From contig NZ_BPIK01000001.1 in NCBI RefSeq assembly GCF_026004075.1, positions 2,272,041-2,336,040 of the forward strand: DNA of 64,000 nucleotides, read 5' to 3'. A program made the translations under genes and the position numbers. Below the pieces are notes generated by a model. That model worked only from the letters and a program-made list of their open reading frames with translations. It ran no database searches and had not been told where the DNA came from. Source of the stretch: Meiothermus sp. (GTDB taxonomy: Bacteria; Deinococcota; Deinococci; Deinococcales; Thermaceae). Below, piece after piece: positions 60,354-64,000 of the stretch; the stretch's first letter is position 1, and every line of letters starts with the position of its first letter.

Positions 60354-61004
60354 TCAGCGACTCACATCCACGCTGGTGCGGTTGCCAGCCGCGTCCACGG
60401 CAATCAGGGTCACGCGCCGCACCGGCAGCTCCACGTAAAAACTGACCTCTTTGCCTTTGGGCAGCGACAGCGGGCTAAAGGTGCGGTCGTACTGCAAGGT
60501 AACCCGATCCACCCCGGTATCGTCCAGCACCCGCCCGGAGATTTGCAGGGTGGACTCGGTGCGGGCCGGGATTTCCTCCTCGGTGCCATCGGGCAGGGTG
60601 CGCTTGCGGGCCGGTTGCACCACGGTAACCACGCGCTCGGCCCGCTCGATGACGATCTGCGGGGGACGGGCATCCAGCACCAGCGGCAGGCGCACGGTGC
60701 GGGTCTGGCCGCTCATATCGGTGGCTTCCACCTTGATTTCCACCTGCCCCGACTGGGGGGCCTGCACCCGGAAGCTGAAGCGCACCAGCTTCTGCCCCCG
60801 GCTGGCCTCGGGAAGCAGCTCCTTTCCACCGGCTTTCACACTCTGCACGCCCACATCGTCGAGGGCGTACCCCTGTACCTGCAAAGAACGCTGGGAAAGC
60901 ACCCCGCTTTTAGGCTGGGTGATGCCAATCAGGGGCGGCTGGGTATCTCCCGGCCGCTGGCATGCCGAAAGCAGCAATAAAAAAAGAAGGGGCGCGTACC
61001 GCAC
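60354..61004 (-). CDS. lipoprotein with Ig-like repeats, function unknown
   Basis: A 216-residue protein with signal peptide and lipobox LLSAC (Cys15). Two Ig-like beta repeats are visible: GITQPKSGVLSQRSLQVQGY with VEATDMSGQTRTVRLPL, and a second with LQISGRVLDDTGVDRVTLQY and AVDAAGNRTSVDV. The pattern fits Big/cadherin-like adhesion or structural modules at the outer envelope. The GTG start is preceded by TAGGAT six bases upstream (leaderless type), though GAAGGG could also serve as a ribosome site. It may be read with the upstream 61025-61483 gene, 20 bases away. Confidence 0.7.
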   Translation of the reverse strand: MRYAPLLFLLLLSACQRPGDTQPPLIGITQPKSGVLSQRSLQVQGYALDDVGVQSVKAGGKELLPEASRGQKLVRFSFRVQAPQSGQVEIKVEATDMSGQTRTVRLPLVLDARPPQIVIERAERVVTVVQPARKRTLPDGTEEEIPARTESTLQISGRVLDDTGVDRVTLQYDRTFSPLSLPKGKEVSFYVELPVRRVTLIAVDAAGNRTSVDVSR

Positions 61005-61024
61005 CCCTTCATCCTAACAGTTGC

Positions 61025-61483
61025 TCAGGGTCTGAAAATTAGGCCAGCCCGTCCGTTAAAGTCCAGGCCACCTACCCCTGCCACGCCACCTGTAAAGATG
61101 CCAAAGCCAACTTGGAGCTCGCCATAGACACTAAAGGGTTGTCCCGGAAAGGCATACTCGATACCCGCTAGACCATGAGGGAAGATGTAGATGCCGCCCA
61201 CACCACTGAAGGTCCAAAAGCCCACCGAGGCTCCGGCGCCGGCGTACCAGCTCAGGTCAAAGCCCGGTGCAGCCGGGATGGCCTGCTCGAGCACGATGTA
61301 ATCGGCCCCAGCCCCCAGCCCTGCGAATGCAAGGCCAGCCCCCAAGCGGAAGTTGCTGACCTGGTACTGCACACCAATCCAGGTCGGGAAGCCCGAGTAA
61401 AGGCCAAAACCATCCGACTGGGCCTTACCGAGAGAGCCAAACAGCAACGCAAACAACACAACCAAGGGTGCTACACGTTTCAT
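61025..61483 (-). CDS. exported beta-barrel-like protein, function unknown
   Basis: A 152-residue protein with a clear signal peptide (residues 1-22, ending GKAQ) and a mature part rich in Gly, Phe and Tyr in alternating strands (FRLGAGLAFAGLGAGADYIV; GEQLQVGF-like strands near the end), ending FNGRAGLIFRP with terminal aromatic-Arg-Pro. This suggests a small outer-membrane or periplasmic beta-barrel. No family recognised. GGAGGTGAG lies before the ATG. Confidence 0.65.
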   Translation of the reverse strand: MKRVAPLVVLFALLFGSLGKAQSDGFGLYSGFPTWIGVQYQVSNFRLGAGLAFAGLGAGADYIVLEQAIPAAPGFDLSWYAGAGASVGFWTFSGVGGIYIFPHGLAGIEYAFPGQPFSVYGELQVGFGIFTGGVAGVGGLDFNGRAGLIFRP

Positions 61484-61537
61484 CTTTTGCTCACCTCCAA
61501 GGGTAGTTTAGCACCTTTGCGTTATTTTTGCGTTACT

Positions 61538-62680
61538 CTAGGTGGTATAGAGCGCATTAATTCGCACGTAGCCCTCGGTAAGGTCGCATCCCCAGGCCGT
61601 TCCCTGCCCCTCCCCCAGCCCCAGGTCGGCCTCGACCAGCACTTCTTCGGCTTGCATGGCCTGGCTGGCCTGGGCCCGGTCGAAAGGGAGCACCTTCCCG
61701 GCATAGAGGGGAATGCCCTGCAGGGTAATGCGCACTTTGTCGGGCTCGAGCGCCACCCCCGCCTTGCCCAGCGCCATCATGACGCGGCCCCAGTTGGGGT
61801 CGTTGCCGTAGACCGCGCTTTTCCACAAAGGGCTGGCCGCTACCGACAGGGCGGCTTTACGGGCCTCTGAGTCGCTGACGGCTCCCGTCACCCTCACGGT
61901 CAGCAGCTTGGTAGCCCCTTCACCATCGCGGGCCAGCTTGCGGGCCAGCTCCACACAAACCCGCTCCACCGCCTGCCAGAACTCGGCTAAATCTACCGGC
62001 CCCGCCGCGCCGTTGGTCATCAGAACGGCCATGTCGTTGGTGGAGGTGTCGGTGTCCACGGTCACCTGGTTGAAGCTTTTATCCACCACGCCCTGCCAGC
62101 CCCGGCGCAGCTCTTCCTGGGGAACCGCCGCGTCCGAGACGATATAGGCCAGCATGGTGGCCATGTTGGGGGCAATCATGCCGCTCCCCTTGCAAACCCC
62201 CACCACCCGCGCCCCGCTCGAGAGGGTGGCCTCGGCCATCTTGGGCACCAGGTCGGTGGTCATGATGGCCTCCATAAAGGGGTCTATTTCCAGTCCCAGC
62301 CGAATCTGAGGCAAGGCAGCCTCGATCTTTTCCACCGGCAAGGGCTGCCCAATCACCCCGGTAGAGGCGGTGAGAACCATCTCAGGTGCAAGCTGTAGCT
62401 GTGCCGCTGCCAGTTCGGCCATGCGGGCATCGGCCCAGATGCCCTGCTCACCCGTGGCGCAGTTGGCGTTGCCAGCATTGACCACAATGGCTTGCAGACC
62501 CTGGCCGCTGCGTAGCAGTTGGCGGCCTCGAGCCACACAGGGCGCAGCGGCTTTGTTCAGGGTTCCCACAAAAGCCCAGTTACAGGGCGTTCCCGAGACC
62601 AGAAGGGCTAGGTCGGGCTTGCCAGAAGGCTTGATACCAGCCTGGGTTGCACCTGCACGAAAACCAATGGGGAGTCGCAT
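61538..62680 (-). CDS. argJ: glutamate N-acetyltransferase / amino-acid N-acetyltransferase
   Basis: A 380-residue ArgJ. It transfers acetyl from N-acetylornithine to glutamate, and in bifunctional forms also makes N-acetylglutamate from acetyl-CoA, in arginine biosynthesis. The self-cleavage site is in [11 protein letters not shown], between Ala and Thr, giving alpha and beta chains; other family motifs are [25 protein letters not shown] and [16 protein letters not shown]. The ATG at 62680 is fixed by a leaderless-type -10 and by the conserved start; the frame upstream overlaps the next gene and is not used. No other arg genes are adjacent. Confidence 0.95.
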   Translation of the reverse strand: MRLPIGFRAGATQAGIKPSGKPDLALLVSGTPCNWAFVGTLNKAAAPCVARGRQLLRSGQGLQAIVVNAGNANCATGEQGIWADARMAELAAAQLQLAPEMVLTASTGVIGQPLPVEKIEAALPQIRLGLEIDPFMEAIMTTDLVPKMAEATLSSGARVVGVCKGSGMIAPNMATMLAYIVSDAAVPQEELRRGWQGVVDKSFNQVTVDTDTSTNDMAVLMTNGAAGPVDLAEFWQAVERVCVELARKLARDGEGATKLLTVRVTGAVSDSEARKAALSVAASPLWKSAVYGNDPNWGRVMMALGKAGVALEPDKVRITLQGIPLYAGKVLPFDRAQASQAMQAEEVLVEADLGLGEGQGTAWGCDLTEGYVRINALYTT

Positions 62681-62686
62681 AACAGC

Positions 62687-62692
62687 AGCATA
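62687..62692 (-). promoter_or_regulatory. -10 element of argJ, leaderless type
   Basis: TATGCT on the minus strand, six bases before the ATG at 62680. Confidence 0.5.
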
Positions 62693-62744
62693 TCTTTTCC
62701 AATGGCGATTGGAAAAGCGAACGCGCCTACCGCCCCATCTCCTT

Positions 62745-63572
62745 CTAACCAAACAAGAAGCGCATCATCTCGGGGAAGCGCCGCGCCCAGTGGCCCTCGT
62801 TGTGCACCCCTTCTTTGTCTTCTACATAGAGGTAGTCATGGCCCGGCTGCCAGCCTTTTCGCAATAGCAAGCGGTGCATGCGCCGTACCCCTTCCAGGTA
62901 GCGGCGGCTGCTTACGTGGGAGAGGGTGAGTTCGCGGAAGCCCACATCCATGTAGAGCCTGCCGGGCACCTGAGGCGCTTTCTCCACAAAGTTGTAGATG
63001 GCCCCATCGGCAAACCAGAACGCGGGACTCACCACCCCGGCAATGCCAAAAACCTCGGGGTGCAGGTAATAGGCACACAAGCTGATAAAGCCGCCCATCG
63101 AAGAGCCCATCACGCCGGTATGCTCGCGGCCCGGCAGGGTGCGAAACTCGTCGTCTATAAAGGGCTTAACGGTCTCGATTAGGAATTTGAGGTACTTCTC
63201 GCCCTTGCCGCCGCCGTGCTTGGGGTCGCGGAAGGGGCTGTATTCGTTTAGGCGCTCCACCCCCATGTTGGGAATGCCCACCACAATGGCTTCTATCCCC
63301 TCTCGAGCCAGCATTTCCATGCTCTCGTCTACCTGCCACTCGCCCACATAGCTGGTGGCCTCGTCGAAGATGTTCTGCCCATCGTGCATATAGAGCACCG
63401 GGTAGCGGCGGCTGCTCTTACGGTAGGAAGGCGGCAGGTAGACCAGGATGTCGCGCTGGTTGCCCAGTTGTGGGCTGCGCAGGCCCTCGTACACCAGTAC
63501 CTCTCCTATCACAGTGTGGCCGGGGCCGGTGGGGTACGGTTTCCATACTTGTGCCTGAGCGGAATAGCCCAT
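62745..63572 (-). CDS. enterochelin-esterase-like alpha/beta-hydrolase
   Basis: A 275-residue putative esterase (esterase D / Fes-like). Features are [30 protein letters not shown], the nucleophile elbow [13 protein letters not shown], an acidic residue after VGFRELT, and the late His in [11 protein letters not shown]. Such enzymes hydrolyse ester bonds in siderophores or acetylated sugars; with no siderophore genes nearby the substrate is open. The ATG at 63572 is chosen over 63599 because TACAAT lies six bases upstream of it. It lies 64 bases before argJ in the same direction. Confidence 0.85.
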   Translation of the reverse strand: MGYSAQAQVWKPYPTGPGHTVIGEVLVYEGLRSPQLGNQRDILVYLPPSYRKSSRRYPVLYMHDGQNIFDEATSYVGEWQVDESMEMLAREGIEAIVVGIPNMGVERLNEYSPFRDPKHGGGKGEKYLKFLIETVKPFIDDEFRTLPGREHTGVMGSSMGGFISLCAYYLHPEVFGIAGVVSPAFWFADGAIYNFVEKAPQVPGRLYMDVGFRELTLSHVSSRRYLEGVRRMHRLLLRKGWQPGHDYLYVEDKEGVHNEGHWARRFPEMMRFLFG

Positions 63573-63578
63573 TGGCGT

Positions 63579-63584
63579 ATTGTA
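63579..63584 (-). promoter_or_regulatory. -10 element of the esterase gene, leaderless type
   Basis: TACAAT on the minus strand six bases before the ATG; TCGACT 16 bases further upstream may be the -35. Confidence 0.55.
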
Positions 63585-63695
63585 CGGGCTTACCGCCAAA
63601 AGTCGAGCTCAAGCGAACAGGCGCACCTGAACGATTTTTTGAGCAATGTCAGATGCTTCCACATTTCCCTGAAGCTAAAAGCTCACATTGGTGGT

Positions 63696-64000
63696 ATGAA
63701 AGCCTGGGTTTTTGGCCTGGTGCTATGGTTGGGCGGTCTGGCGCTGGGCAATCTTTGCTCGAGCCCCTTCTATCCCACCGACCCCAGCCTGCGCTGGCGC
63801 TACCGCGACCTGAGCAGCAACCAAACCTATCTCCAAACCTTTACACCCACCGGCCCCAGCACCCTGCTCGAGCAACGCCGCTACCCCGACCGCACCGAGA
63901 CCACCCAGTGGGTGTGCACCCCCCAGGGTTTGCGCACCTTGCCAGAGGGCGAGCGGGCCATTCCGGGGGGTAGCCTGCGGTTCACCAGGTTGACGGGGGT
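63696..64000 (+). CDS. putative lipoprotein, N-terminal part (runs off the window)
   Basis: An open frame from the ATG at 63696 to the window end encodes at least 101 residues. The N-terminus MKAWVFGLVLWLGGLALGNL ends in a Cys21 lipobox-like LGNLC, then a hydrophilic, beta-rich region (SLRWRYRDLSSNQTYLQTFT). Codon use with G/C at third positions supports coding. No family recognised from this part. The gene is divergent from the esterase gene. Confidence 0.6.
   Translation, partial: MKAWVFGLVLWLGGLALGNLCSSPFYPTDPSLRWRYRDLSSNQTYLQTFTPTGPSTLLEQRRYPDRTETTQWVCTPQGLRTLPEGERAIPGGSLRFTRLTG

Overview
The window is GC-rich chromosomal DNA from a bacterium of the Thermus-Meiothermus lineage, most likely Meiothermus. 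The reasons are the repeated large minor pilins of ComZ type, the many genes that start 6-10 bases after a TANNNT -10 box (leaderless transcripts, known in Deinococcota), and the metabolic gene content. The genus is an inference; no rRNA or other marker gene is present.

Layout. 1-4.5 kb: end of fabG, acpP, a cold-shock protein, an orphan amino-acid-type binding protein, a small lipoprotein and lepA. 4.5-17.5 kb: three adjacent minor-pilin operons on the minus strand, with a histidine kinase gene between two of them and a LuxR-type response regulator after another. The first pilin gene of the rightmost operon is broken by an IS5-type insertion sequence. 17.9-32.1 kb: trmI, an OmpR-type two-component pair coupled to a Gly/Asn-rich exported protein, rqcH, a proton antiporter, an FAH-family enzyme, a PEGA protein, a 921-residue P-loop/TPR protein with an operator-like palindrome in its promoter, a hydrolase, a CCA-type nucleotidyltransferase and a LmbE-type deacetylase.

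32.2-46.2 kb is a defence-type island on the plus strand: DUF499 ATPase with an N-terminal Swt1-like HEPN region, SNF2-type helicase with a C-terminal DUF3883 domain, RecQ helicase fused to a phosphoribosyltransferase, a DprA-like protein, an AlbA_2/Schlafen-like regulator and a DUF1156 DNA methyltransferase. The outer genes look like a modification-linked antiviral system that is neither BREX nor DISARM. The RecQ-PRTase/DprA pair, which has its own promoter, looks like a second module nested inside it and resembles ShosTA-type toxin-antitoxin pairs.

46.2-64 kb: a LacI-controlled sugar uptake operon ending in a glycogen-debranching-type enzyme, a long-form sugar-1-phosphate nucleotidylyltransferase, a LysM protein, a possible small RNA, a small metallopeptidase, a DtxR/MntR-controlled metal ABC operon whose two permeases both carry winged-helix-like cytoplasmic tails, two exported proteins, argJ, an esterase and the start of a lipoprotein gene that runs off the end. 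I found no tRNA, rRNA or CRISPR array.
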